Part shown: positions 42,787-51,889 of the stretch, one piece after another | Layout of the letters: each line of letters opens with the position of its first letter | Position numbering within the stretch: the stretch's first letter is position 1 | Assembly: GCA_016713175.1 (NCBI GenBank) | Contig: JADJPQ010000001.1 | Span: 771,001-835,000 of the forward strand | Direction of reading: 5' to 3' | DNA: 64,000 bases | Source of the DNA: Planctomycetota bacterium | Lineage (GTDB): Bacteria > Planctomycetota > UBA1135 > UBA2386 | Position numbers and translations under genes: made by a program | The notes under the pieces: generated by a model | The model's input: only the letters and a program-made list of their open reading frames with translations | Database searches by the model: none | What the model was told of the DNA's origin: nothing

Positions 42787-45700
42787 ATGGTCTCGACCCC
42801 GAACGTCACCGCGCTGCTGCTGACCGCGGTCGCGACCGCCCAGCAGGCGCCCGACTTCCAGCAGCAGGTGCGTCCGATCCTGGCCAACCACTGCTACCCG
42901 TGCCACGGTCCCGACGACGCCATCCGCAAGGCAGGATTGCGGCTGGACCAGCGCGACACGGCGCTGCAGCCGGCGGAGTCCGGTCGTCCGGCGATCGTGC
43001 CCGGCGATCCCGAAGCGAGTGAGCTCGTCCGTCGCATCACGGCGCACGACGCCGACACGATGATGCCGCCACCCGGCGCCAACAAGCCGCTGCCCGAAGG
43101 CGCGCGCGAACTGCTGGTGCAGTGGATCCGCCATGGCGCCGAGTATCCGCCGCACTGGGCGTTCGTGAAGCCGGCGGAACCGCCGGTTCCCGTCGTGCGG
43201 GATGCGGCGTGGCCACGCAATCAGATCGATCGGTTCGTGCTCGCGCGGCTCGAGCAGCATGGCCTGCGGCCGCGTCCGGATGCCGATCGCTGGACGCTCG
43301 TGCGCCGGGCGTATCTCGACCTGATCGGGCTGCCGCCGACCCCGGCAGCGGCGCAGGCGTTCGTCGACGACGCCGCTCCCGACGCGTGGGAACGGCTGAT
43401 CGACGGCTTGCTGGCGATGCCGCAGTACGGCGAGCACCAGGCCCGCCGGATCCTCGACCTCGCGCGCTACGCCGACAGCAACGGCTACGAGAAGGACCGC
43501 GAACGCTCGATCTGGCCCTGGCGCGATCAGGTGGTGCGCGCGCTGAATGCCGATCAGCCGTTCGACCAGTTCACCATCGAGCAACTCGCCGGTGACATGC
43601 TGCCCGACGCGACGCCCGAACAGATCGTGGCGACCGGGTTCCATCGCAACACCATGCTCAACGAGGAGGGCGGCATCGATCCGCTCGAGTTCCGCTTCCA
43701 TGCGCTGACCGATCGCGTGGCGACGACCGGGACCACGTGGCTCGGGCTGTCGCTCGGCTGTGCGCAATGCCACACGCACAAGTTCGATCCGATCACGCAG
43801 CGCGAGTACTACGCGGTGATGGCGTGCATGGACAACGCCGACGACGTCGAGTTCGTGTTGCCGGATGCCGCCGCGGCGGCGGCGACGGCCAGGGCGCAAG
43901 AACGCGCGGCGCAACTGCTGGCGGCGCTGCCCGACCGCTATCCGTTGGCGCCGGCGGTCTGGGAGCCGGTGCGCTTGCCGCGGGCCACGGCGGCCAGTGG
44001 ACCGGCGATCGTGCGCGGCGGCGGCGCGATCGCGTTCGCTGCGCCCACGGTCGACCGTGAGGCCTATGTCATCACCTTCGACAGCGACCTCGACGACATC
44101 GGTGCACTGCGTCTGGACGTGCTCACCGACGCGAGTCTGCCGCAGGGCGGGCCCGGTCACGCGCCGAACGGCAACTTCGTGCTGAGCCGGATCGGCATCG
44201 AAGCGGCGCCGCTCGCCGCGCCGGAGGCGATGGCGCCGGTGCCGATCGCCACCGGCCACGCCGATGTCGAGCAGCGCGGGTTCGGCATCGCCACCTGCCT
44301 CGACGATGACCCGGCGCACGGTTGGGCGGTCGACACCGGCGACGCCCGCTTCCACGCGCCGCACGTGGCCACGTTCCTGTTTGCGGCCCCGGTGAAGCAT
44401 CCGGGCGGCACGCGCTTCCGCGTCAGCCTGCATCAGGACTTCGGCGGCAGGCATACGCTGGGCTGCGTCCGATTGTCGATCGGCGCGTTGGCGGCCGGCG
44501 CCTCGCCTCGGGCGGCCTGCGAACGCGCGTTCGCCAGTTGGCGCCGGCAGCAGGCCGCGACGGCCGCCGATTGGACCGCATGGCGACCGCAGACGGCCAC
44601 TTCGAACCTGCCGCTGTTGACCGTGCAGACCGACGACTCGGTGTATGCGAGCGGCGACATCACCAAGACCGACACCTACGAACTGACGTTCGCGGCCCCG
44701 CCGCCGGGCACCACCGCAATCCGGCTCGAGGCGTTGCCCGACGAACGGCTGCCCGGTGGCGGGCCGGGGCTCGGTTATTACGAGGGCCCCAAGGGCGATT
44801 TCTTCCTCGGCGAGTTCGAGTTGTTTGCCGACGGCAGGAAAATCGGATTGGTGCGGGCCAGCCACAGTCACGCGGCCAATGCGTTCGGCAGTGCCGCCAG
44901 CGCCGCGCTGGCCATCGATGGCGATCCGCAGACCGGTTGGTCGACCGCGAACCGGCCTGGGCAACGCCACCAGGCGGTGTTCGTGTTGTCCGAGCCGCTC
45001 GGCGCCGTGCAGCAACTGCGCCTGCGCCTGTCGTTCGGTCGCCACTATGCCTGTTCGCTCGGACGTTTCCGGATCGCGACCACCACGCGGCCAGACGGTG
45101 CCGAGGCGAGCAGCCACCCGGACGAAGTGGAACAGGCGCTCCTTCGCATTCCGGCCGATGACGTGGCCCACGGCATCCTGTGGCAGCACTTCCTGCGCAC
45201 TGCGCCGGAACTCGCCTCGGCCCGGACCGCGATGGCCGAGGCGACTGGGACGCAACGGCGCACGACCACGCTGGCGCTGCGTGAGCGCGAGGCGGCGAAT
45301 CCGCGCGTCACCCATCGCCGTCACCGCGGCGAGTACCTGCAGACCAGGGAACGGGTCGAGCCCGGCGCCATTGCCGCCGTGGCGCCGTTCCCGCCGGAGC
45401 TGCCGCGCAACCGGCTGGGACTCGCCCGCTGGATCGCATCCGCCGACAACCCGCTGACGGCGCGCGTGGCGGTCAATCGCGCCTGGCACGCGTTCTTCGG
45501 CGAGGGCATCGTGCGCTCGCTCGGCGATTTCGGTCAGCAGGGTGAGCCGCCCACGCATCCGGAACTGCTCGACTGGCTGGCCGTGCAGTTCGTGCGCGAT
45601 GGCTGGTCCCTCAAGCGGTTGCACCGCCGCCTCGTGCTGAGTGCCACCTACCGGCAGGATTCGACCGTCGACGCGGCGGCGCTCGCGCAGGATCCCGACA

Positions 45701-46326
45701 ACCGCCTGCTGGCCCGCGGCCCGCGCTTCCGGGTCGACGCCGAAGTCGTGCGCGACAGCGTGCTGGCGGCCAGCGGCCTGCTGTCGCTGCGGATGGGTGG
45801 TCCCGGCGTCCATCCGCCGCAGCCCGCCGGTGTCACCGAGATCGGCTTCGGCAGTCCGCGCTGGCCAGAGAGCCAGGGCGAGGACCGCCATCGCCGCAGC
45901 CTGTACACGTACAGGAAGCGTACGACGCCGTTTGCCTTCCATCAGACGTTCGATGCGCCGAGCGGCGAGTCGTGCAGCGCGCGCCGCGATCGGTCGAACA
46001 CGCCGTTCCAGGCGTTGGCGCTGCTCAACGACGTGATGATCGTCGAAGCGGCGCGGGCGTTCGGCGTCGTGCTGGCGGCCATGCCGGGCACCGATGCCGA
46101 ACGCATCGACGCCGGCTTCCGCCGTTGCGTCGTGCGGCCGCCGGATCCCCGCGAACTCGCGACGCTGGTCGCGTTCGTCGTGGCCCAGCGCCAACGCTTG
46201 TCCGGCGGCGAACTCGATGCCGCGGTGATCGCCGGCACCGACCAAGGCGACGCCCGCGAACTCGCGGTCTGGACGTTGTTCGCGCGCGTGCTGTGCAATC
46301 TCGACGAACTGGTGACCAGGACGTGA
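42787..46326 (+). CDS. PSCyt1-DUF1549-DUF1553 planctomycete cytochrome c-like protein
   Basis: The 1179-residue product has a short export signal (NVTALLLTAVATAQ). The PSCyt1 domain has C36-YP-C39-H40 (NHCYPCHGPDDAIRKAG). DUF1549 follows with a second haem-type motif C325-AQ-C328-H329 (THKFDPI). Two related insert domains lie around 424-600 and 628-790, each with a pattern like ALRLDVLTDASLPQGGPGHA or IRLEALPDERLPGGGPGLGY. DUF1553 is last, with LGLARWIASADNPLTARVAV, LHRRLVLSATYRQ and NTPFQALALLNDV. Two CxxCH motifs suggest covalent haem. It is followed two bases later by a DUF1501 gene. The role is unknown, probably extracytoplasmic and redox-linked. Confidence 0.94.
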   Translation: MVSTPNVTALLLTAVATAQQAPDFQQQVRPILANHCYPCHGPDDAIRKAGLRLDQRDTALQPAESGRPAIVPGDPEASELVRRITAHDADTMMPPPGANKPLPEGARELLVQWIRHGAEYPPHWAFVKPAEPPVPVVRDAAWPRNQIDRFVLARLEQHGLRPRPDADRWTLVRRAYLDLIGLPPTPAAAQAFVDDAAPDAWERLIDGLLAMPQYGEHQARRILDLARYADSNGYEKDRERSIWPWRDQVVRALNADQPFDQFTIEQLAGDMLPDATPEQIVATGFHRNTMLNEEGGIDPLEFRFHALTDRVATTGTTWLGLSLGCAQCHTHKFDPITQREYYAVMACMDNADDVEFVLPDAAAAAATARAQERAAQLLAALPDRYPLAPAVWEPVRLPRATAASGPAIVRGGGAIAFAAPTVDREAYVITFDSDLDDIGALRLDVLTDASLPQGGPGHAPNGNFVLSRIGIEAAPLAAPEAMAPVPIATGHADVEQRGFGIATCLDDDPAHGWAVDTGDARFHAPHVATFLFAAPVKHPGGTRFRVSLHQDFGGRHTLGCVRLSIGALAAGASPRAACERAFASWRRQQAATAADWTAWRPQTATSNLPLLTVQTDDSVYASGDITKTDTYELTFAAPPPGTTAIRLEALPDERLPGGGPGLGYYEGPKGDFFLGEFELFADGRKIGLVRASHSHAANAFGSAASAALAIDGDPQTGWSTANRPGQRHQAVFVLSEPLGAVQQLRLRLSFGRHYACSLGRFRIATTTRPDGAEASSHPDEVEQALLRIPADDVAHGILWQHFLRTAPELASARTAMAEATGTQRRTTTLALREREAANPRVTHRRHRGEYLQTRERVEPGAIAAVAPFPPELPRNRLGLARWIASADNPLTARVAVNRAWHAFFGEGIVRSLGDFGQQGEPPTHPELLDWLAVQFVRDGWSLKRLHRRLVLSATYRQDSTVDAAALAQDPDNRLLARGPRFRVDAEVVRDSVLAASGLLSLRMGGPGVHPPQPAGVTEIGFGSPRWPESQGEDRHRRSLYTYRKRTTPFAFHQTFDAPSGESCSARRDRSNTPFQALALLNDVMIVEAARAFGVVLAAMPGTDAERIDAGFRRCVVRPPDPRELATLVAFVVAQRQRLSGGELDAAVIAGTDQGDARELAVWTLFARVLCNLDELVTRT

Positions 46327-46328
46327 CC

Positions 46329-47723
46329 ATGGACCCGATGCCCTCGACCCGGCTCGCGCGGCGCCAGTTCCTCTCCGGCTGCGGGCTCGGCCTGGGCAAT
46401 CTCGCCTTGCACCGGCTGCTCGGCGATCCGTTGGCACCCAAGGCGCCGCACTTCCGACCGCGCGCGCGCCGCATCGTGCAGTTGTTCATGGGCGGGGCGC
46501 CGAGTCAATTCGAGCTGTTCGCCGACAAGCCGGCGTTGACGCGTCTGGAAGGCAAGCCGATCCCACCGTCGGTGATCGGCGGCCAGCGCTATGCGTTCAT
46601 CCGCCCCGATGCGGCGGTGCTGGGGCCGCGCTTTGCGTTCGCGCGTCATGGCCGATCCGGCATCGCGGTGTCCGAGGCGCTGCCGCATCTGGCGAAGATC
46701 GTCGACCGGCTGTGCTTCGTGCATTCGCTGCACACCGACCAGTTCAACCATGGCCCGGCGCAGGTGTTGTTGCAGACCGGTTCGCCGCAACCGGGTCGCC
46801 CGGCGCTCGGCTCGTGGGCGCTGTATGGGCTCGGCACCGAGACGCGCGACCTGCCCGCGTTCGTGGTGATGAGCACCGGCTCGGGCCTCAGCGGCGGCTC
46901 GGCACTGTGGTCGAACGGGTTCCTGCCGGCGCAGTTCGCCGGTGTGCGGTTGCGCGATCAGGGGCCGCTGATCCTCGATCTCGAGCGGCCGCGCGGCATC
47001 GACGAACGGTTGCAGCGCGACAGCCTCGACACCATCGTGGCGCTCGATGCGTTGCGCGCCGGGCGCGACCACGATCCCGAATTGCAGGCGCGCATTGCCG
47101 CATACGAGATGGCGTTCCGGTTGCAGGTTTCGGCTCCCGAACTGACCGACCTGTCCCAGGAATCGCCAGCGACGCTGCAGCTCTATGGCTGCGAGCCGCA
47201 GCAACCGTCGTTCGCGCGCGCCTGCTTGCTGACGCGTCGGTTGCTCGAACGCGGTGTGCGCTGCGTGACGATCTTCCACGAAGGCTGGGATGCACACAGC
47301 GATGTCGCCGGCAACGTCCGGACGCAGGCGGCGATGACCGACCAGGCCAGCGCGGCGCTGGTGCTCGATCTGGAACGGCGGGGCCTGCTCGACGACACGT
47401 TGGTGGTCTGGGGCGGCGAGTTCGGGCGCACGCCGATGGTCGAGACCAACCCGGCCCTCGGCCGCAGCCTCGGCCGCGACCACCATCCGCAGGCGTTCTC
47501 GATGTGGCTTGCCGGCGGGGGCATCCGGGCGGGGCATCAGCATGGCGCCACCGACGACCTCGGGTTCCACGTGGTGCAGGATCCGGTGCATGTGCACGAC
47601 CTGCAGGCGACGATCCTGCATTGCCTCGGCTTCGATCACGAACGGTTGACCTGGCGCCACGCCGGCCGCGACTACCGGCTCACCGACGTCCACGGCAAGG
47701 TCGTGCACGGGCTGCTGGCGTGA
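46329..47723 (+). CDS. DUF1501 protein, Tat-exported partner
   Basis: The 464-residue product has a twin-arginine motif ARRQFLSG (R11-R12), then DUF1501 features: ARRIVQLFMGGAPSQFELFA, FNHGPAQVLLQTGSPQPG, RCVTIFHEGWDAHSDVAGN, LLDDTLVVWGGEFGRTPMVE, GRDHHPQAFSMWLAGGGI and HDLQATILHCLGFDHERLTW. It starts two bases after the upstream PSD gene; the pair is one transcription unit. Histidines and acids at the usual DUF1501 sites suggest a metal-binding sulfatase-like fold, but activity is unproven. It is about as similar to the 32807 protein as paralogues of this family usually are. Confidence 0.95.
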   Translation: MDPMPSTRLARRQFLSGCGLGLGNLALHRLLGDPLAPKAPHFRPRARRIVQLFMGGAPSQFELFADKPALTRLEGKPIPPSVIGGQRYAFIRPDAAVLGPRFAFARHGRSGIAVSEALPHLAKIVDRLCFVHSLHTDQFNHGPAQVLLQTGSPQPGRPALGSWALYGLGTETRDLPAFVVMSTGSGLSGGSALWSNGFLPAQFAGVRLRDQGPLILDLERPRGIDERLQRDSLDTIVALDALRAGRDHDPELQARIAAYEMAFRLQVSAPELTDLSQESPATLQLYGCEPQQPSFARACLLTRRLLERGVRCVTIFHEGWDAHSDVAGNVRTQAAMTDQASAALVLDLERRGLLDDTLVVWGGEFGRTPMVETNPALGRSLGRDHHPQAFSMWLAGGGIRAGHQHGATDDLGFHVVQDPVHVHDLQATILHCLGFDHERLTWRHAGRDYRLTDVHGKVVHGLLA

Positions 47724-47787
47724 CCGCCTGCCGGAACTTCGCGCCGTCGCGGTTCGAGCGCTGACGACCAGCGGCAGCGGCGGCGAT

Positions 47788-50367
47788 TCAGCGGCGGAGC
47801 AGCTCGCGTGCCGGGCGGACACCGAGGCTGACGCTGTGTGACCCCGGGTGGAACCGGTTGCGCGTCGCCGAGCGCGCGTTCAGTGGGTTGATCAGCCAGC
47901 CGCCGCCGCGAATCACGAAATCGCGCGCCGCCGCGTGCTGGCGCAGGCCATCGCCCGGCCGCGCTGGCACGTCGTAGGGCCCGTAGGCATCCAGACACCA
48001 TTCCCAGACATTGCCGTGCATGTCGTGCAGACCGAACCAGTTGGGCTGCAGTTGCCCGACGGGGGCGTGGTTGGCCCAGCCATCGTCCGCCCGGCTGTCC
48101 TCGTCCGCATGTTCGAGGTGTTCGTTGCGCTGCACGAAGGACCGGTCGCGCAGGTTGGCACAGCGATGCAGGTCGGCCGCCGCGCACGACCATGGCCCCG
48201 TCGTGCCGGCGCGACACGCGTACTCCCAACGGGCCTCCGTGGGCAGTACCAGGCCCAGCCGGTGCAGGACGCGCACACACTGTTCCCTGGTCACCTGCTC
48301 GACCGGATGGCTCAGCGTCGCCTGCAGACCACGGATCTGCGCCGTCGGGCTGAAGCTGGCCGGATTGCCGCCCGTGGCCCGCAACCACTGTCCCTGGGTC
48401 ATCTCGTACTTGGCCAGCAAGAACGCGTCGAGCGCCACCGGTTGTGGCGGACCCTCGTCCGGTCGCGCGGCGGGGTCGAAGTTGCGGCCGGCCTGCTGCG
48501 CCGACTGCGCGCCAACGCAACTGGTCGCCGGCGGCAACAGCACGAACACCAGCGCGTACTCGTCGCCGGTCGGCAGTTCGCCGTCGGCCGCGCGATGCGG
48601 GATGTCACCGGTGCCCCAGAGGGCGAACTCCTCGAGGCCACTGTCGAGATCGCGCCCCAACGGGATCAACCCTGGTTGTGGCACCAGGGTCAGGCCGCCG
48701 AGATGCGCGTCGGTCGCCACCCGTTGGGCGACCACCTGCCACGCCGCCGCCAGGTCGACGATCGTCGCCTGGTGCGACGCGCGTGCCGCGGCCAGACGCT
48801 GTTCGAGCGCGGGAATGGTCGCGTCGCCGGGATCTGCCGGCGGTGCCACCAGCCGTTCCAGCATCACGACGAGATCGGCGAGCTTGTCGTGCTGCAGTTG
48901 CACTGCGGTGTCGTCGTACACGAACGCCGAGTCGGCACCCGAGCGTGCGCGCGAACGCATGGCGGCCAGGGCGGCGCGATGGTCGGCGAGCCGGGAACCC
49001 AGCTCCCGGGCGCGCTCCAGCCAGGCGACCATCCCCGGTGCCGTCGCCAGCCCGACCGGCCACAGTTCGGCATCGGCCTCGCGTACGAGGTCCTCGCAAC
49101 GGCGCCCGTCGGCCAGACGTTCCCAGGCGCGCAGGTTGCCATCGGCGCGCGCGAGCAGCACCAGGGCGATCGCGGCGCCGCCGGCCAGCGCGCTGAACAG
49201 CAGCGCGATCAGCGTTGCCACCAGCGGATTGCGCCGGAGCCAACGGCCCAGCCGGCCGATCGGGCCGGGCGGGCGGGCCAGGATCGGTTCGCGCGCGCGC
49301 GTTCGCCGCAGGTCCTCGGCGAACGCCTCGGCCGTCTGGTAGCGGTGGCGCGGGTCCTTGGCCAGCGCGGTGACGACGATGGTCCTCAGGTCCTTCGACA
49401 GCGCACGCGTGCGCCGGTGCAGCGCGGCCGGCTCGGTCGTCAGGATCGCCTTGAACAATCCGGCCTGGGTCGGCGCCTCGAACGGCAACGCGCCGGTCAG
49501 GCATTCGTGCAGCACGACACCCAGGGCCCAGACATCCGTCCGCGCATCGATGGCGCCACGCGTGGGGTCGATCTGCTCCGGGGCCATGTAGGCCGGCGTG
49601 CCGACCAATTCGCCTGTCAGCGTGATGCCACGACCGTCTTCGGCGAGACTGCGCGCCAGCCCGAAGTCGAGCACGACGGGATCGCCGGCCGGCGTCACCA
49701 TGATGTTGCCGGGCTTGACGTCGCGGTGGACGATGCCCGCGGCATGGGCGGCGTGCAGCGCCCGCGCCACGCGCTCGAGCAACGGCGGCCATGACGGCGC
49801 CGTTCCCGGCGTCCGCAAGTGGGTGGCCAGGGTTGCGCCCGGCACGTAACGCATCGCCAGGTAGAACCAGGGGGCATGCCGGCCGAACTCGTAGATCGTG
49901 CAGATGTCCGGATGCTCCAGTCGTGCCGCCACTTCGGCCTCGCGCTGGAAGCCGGCGAGTTCACGCGGCGTCTCGAGGCCGGCGCGCACCAGGATCTTCA
50001 GCGCCACCTGCCGCTGCAGGCGCTCGTCTTCGGCGAGATACACGAGTCCGAACGAACCGCGGCCGATCTGGCGCAGCAGCCGGTACGGTCCGATGTTGCT
50101 CTGGCTGCCGATGATGACCGGCGCCGTCGGCAGGTCGGCGTCGCCGGCGTTCGCAGGAGCTTGCCCGATCCGCTGCAGTTCTTCGTCGATCGCGTGGCCT
50201 AGCGTCGGGAACAGGGCCTGGTAGTACCGGGCCTCGTGGCGAACGCCCCGCTCGAGGTCGTCCAACAACCGGTGCAGGAAGGCTTGCAGGATCGCCGGAT
50301 CGTCGGGCGCGGTCACGGGGGTCGATGGCGCGGTGCGGATGCACGCGCGCGACCAAGAACGTTCCAC
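47788..50367 (-). CDS. Transmembrane Ser/Thr kinase fused to an FGE/SUMF1-like domain
   Basis: The 859-residue protein has a Hanks kinase with K124 in VALKIL, catalytic D216 in HRDVKPGN, DFGLAR and GTPAYMAPEQ. A membrane segment covers about 381-406. A helical linker with Ala/Arg-rich coiled-coil stretches follows. An FGE-sulfatase domain spans about 605-859 (LAKYEMTQGQWLRATGGNPA, LPTEARWEYACRAGTTG, HDMHGNVWEWCLDAYG, VIRGGGWLINPLNARSATRN). In true formylglycine-generating enzymes the last part carries the active cysteine pair; here it reads RSATRNRF, so sulfatase activation is unlikely. It is probably a sensor or ligand-binding domain. The GTG start at 50367 is uncertain; GTG 50316 is an alternative. 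An ECF sigma gene lies 26 bases upstream. Confidence 0.9.
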   Translation of the reverse strand: MERSWSRACIRTAPSTPVTAPDDPAILQAFLHRLLDDLERGVRHEARYYQALFPTLGHAIDEELQRIGQAPANAGDADLPTAPVIIGSQSNIGPYRLLRQIGRGSFGLVYLAEDERLQRQVALKILVRAGLETPRELAGFQREAEVAARLEHPDICTIYEFGRHAPWFYLAMRYVPGATLATHLRTPGTAPSWPPLLERVARALHAAHAAGIVHRDVKPGNIMVTPAGDPVVLDFGLARSLAEDGRGITLTGELVGTPAYMAPEQIDPTRGAIDARTDVWALGVVLHECLTGALPFEAPTQAGLFKAILTTEPAALHRRTRALSKDLRTIVVTALAKDPRHRYQTAEAFAEDLRRTRAREPILARPPGPIGRLGRWLRRNPLVATLIALLFSALAGGAAIALVLLARADGNLRAWERLADGRRCEDLVREADAELWPVGLATAPGMVAWLERARELGSRLADHRAALAAMRSRARSGADSAFVYDDTAVQLQHDKLADLVVMLERLVAPPADPGDATIPALEQRLAAARASHQATIVDLAAAWQVVAQRVATDAHLGGLTLVPQPGLIPLGRDLDSGLEEFALWGTGDIPHRAADGELPTGDEYALVFVLLPPATSCVGAQSAQQAGRNFDPAARPDEGPPQPVALDAFLLAKYEMTQGQWLRATGGNPASFSPTAQIRGLQATLSHPVEQVTREQCVRVLHRLGLVLPTEARWEYACRAGTTGPWSCAAADLHRCANLRDRSFVQRNEHLEHADEDSRADDGWANHAPVGQLQPNWFGLHDMHGNVWEWCLDAYGPYDVPARPGDGLRQHAAARDFVIRGGGWLINPLNARSATRNRFHPGSHSVSLGVRPARELLRR

Positions 50368-50392
50368 TGGCGACGTGACGGCGTCAACCCGT

Positions 50393-50998
50393 TCACGCTT
50401 CCGCCAGCAACTCGTCGATCACACCGTTCGGCAGGGCCTGCCGCAGCCGGGTCAGCGCCCGGTGCAGGCGCACGTGCACCGCATTGGCGGAGATGCCCAG
50501 CAGTTCACCGACGGCGGTCGCGTTCCGCTGTTCGACCAGACGCAGCACGATCACTTCGCGATCGCCGTCGTCGAGCTCCGCCAGGGTTCGCTGCACGATG
50601 CCTACCCGTTCACGGTGTATGAGTTGCGTCCAAGGGCCGCGTCCGGGCGCCAGCACGCCCTCCGGGTCCGCCGTCGCGGGTCGATCGCCGCCGCCTCGGC
50701 GCACCTGCTGGCGCAACAGCTCATTGATGCGCAGCAGGATCGTGGTCGACAGGAACTTGATCAGCACCGGCCCGTAGCGGCCGTCGCGTGCGTCCAGGTC
50801 CGGCAGCCGTGGCAGGGCCACCTGCCACGCATGCGCCACGAGGTCCTCCGGGTCGCAACAGCGCAGCAGGCGGGTGCGCATGCGGTACCGCGCCTGCACG
50901 AGCAGCATCGGCGTGAGTCGTTCGACGACCCACTCGAGATCACTGCGGTCGCCGCCGAGTGCGCCGCGGATCCGGAGCGAAGTGGCGGTTGGGTCCAT
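50393..50998 (-). CDS. ECF RNA polymerase sigma factor (kinase-linked)
   Basis: The 201-residue protein has region 2 (DPEDLVAHAWQVALPRLPDL, YGPVLIKFLSTTILLRINEL) and region 4 (RTLAELDDGDREVIVLRLVE, ELLGISANAVHVRLHRALTR). Weak match of region 2 to classic ECFs, with the HAWQVA motif, fits the planctomycete kinase-associated groups. The kinase-FGE gene starts 26 bases after its stop, so both are co-transcribed. The start at 50998 (MDPTATSLRIRG) is the first one with coding character. Confidence 0.9.
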   Translation of the reverse strand: MDPTATSLRIRGALGGDRSDLEWVVERLTPMLLVQARYRMRTRLLRCCDPEDLVAHAWQVALPRLPDLDARDGRYGPVLIKFLSTTILLRINELLRQQVRRGGGDRPATADPEGVLAPGRGPWTQLIHRERVGIVQRTLAELDDGDREVIVLRLVEQRNATAVGELLGISANAVHVRLHRALTRLRQALPNGVIDELLAEA

Positions 50999-51224
50999 CC
51001 GGCTGCCGGTGGCCAGCAGTCGCGGCCACCGTGACTGGTCGATGCTACCCGGGATCACGCCGTCGCGCTCGCGGCGCCGAACACTGCCAGCGTGGCCCGT
51101 CGGTCCCGCAAACGCACCCGATCGTTCGTCCTGGCGAGCTGGCGTCGGGCAATGCACCCCGATCGTCCGCCTCGTCCAGTCCGATGTCGAGAATGGCGGC
51201 GCGCCAACGTCCGGGACCTTCGCC

Positions 51225-51809
51225 ATGATGAAAATCGTCTCGGTGTCGGGCCTCCTGCTCGCCGCGTGTGCCTCAGGCCCCGACCCGGCGCCAACCGAGG
51301 TGACGGCGGCGTCCGCCGCGCCGCCAGCCTGGTGGGGCGCGCACGTCGAGTTCATCACCCGTGACGGCGGCACCTGGGTATCACCGATTGCAGCCGCGAC
51401 CGCCGATCCTGCCGGGCCAGATGCCTACGCGATGCGCTGGCAATCCGCGCACGGCGGCCACGTGCTGGTCGGGCGGCTCTACGGTTTGCGGGGCGGTCAG
51501 GAAGTCGCCGAGTACTGGACCTTCCGCGAGTTCTGGCACCCAGGCGAACGCCGCGCGATCGCGCTGCAGTGGGGCGGCGCCGGGATGCACGGCGCGGGCG
51601 AGTCGCGGTGGGAGAGCGGTGAGGTCGTGCTCGAGCAGACCTTCTGGTTGCCGGACGGCCGTTCCTGGCGTGAGGGCCACCGCAATCACGAAAGCGGAGA
51701 CGAGTATGCGACGCAGACGTTCGACATCGATGCCCAGGGGCGATGGCTCCCGAAGCCGGTCCGTTCCTGGACGCGCGTGCGCAGGCCAGCCGAGGATCAC
51801 CCCCGCTGA
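51225..51809 (+). CDS. Putative lipoprotein of unknown function
   Basis: The 194-residue product starts MMKIVSVSGLLLAACASGPD, with a lipobox LLAAC. The mature part (WWGAHVEFITRDGGTWVSPI, GGHVLVGRLYGLRGGQEVAE, YWTFREFWHPGERRAIALQW, LEQTFWLPDGRSWREGHRNH) looks like a lipocalin-type beta barrel. I do not recognise the family. It is divergent from the ECF sigma gene with 226 bases between, so it could be a target of that sigma factor, but I see no promoter to support this. Confidence 0.75.
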   Translation: MMKIVSVSGLLLAACASGPDPAPTEVTAASAAPPAWWGAHVEFITRDGGTWVSPIAAATADPAGPDAYAMRWQSAHGGHVLVGRLYGLRGGQEVAEYWTFREFWHPGERRAIALQWGGAGMHGAGESRWESGEVVLEQTFWLPDGRSWREGHRNHESGDEYATQTFDIDAQGRWLPKPVRSWTRVRRPAEDHPR

Positions 51810-51889
51810 CCTGCCGCCCGGCCCAGGTATGGGAACAAGCCACGGCGCGTAGCCGCGCCGCAAGCGGTGGCCGCGGGTAGCATGGCACC

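Noticed and set aside
42700..46437. 1245-codon open frame on the minus strand.
   Set aside because: Antisense shadow of the PSCyt1-DUF1549-DUF1553 gene, whose domains are clear.
49600..49760. CRISPR-like or tandem repeats in GC-rich segments.
   Set aside because: No regularly spaced identical repeats of 20 bases or more were found. The similarity noticed is codon bias.
47788..50367. FGE-like domain as the activator of the nearby sulfatase.
   Set aside because: The motif at the active site (RSATRNRF) lacks the catalytic cysteine, so sulfatase activation by this protein is not supported.
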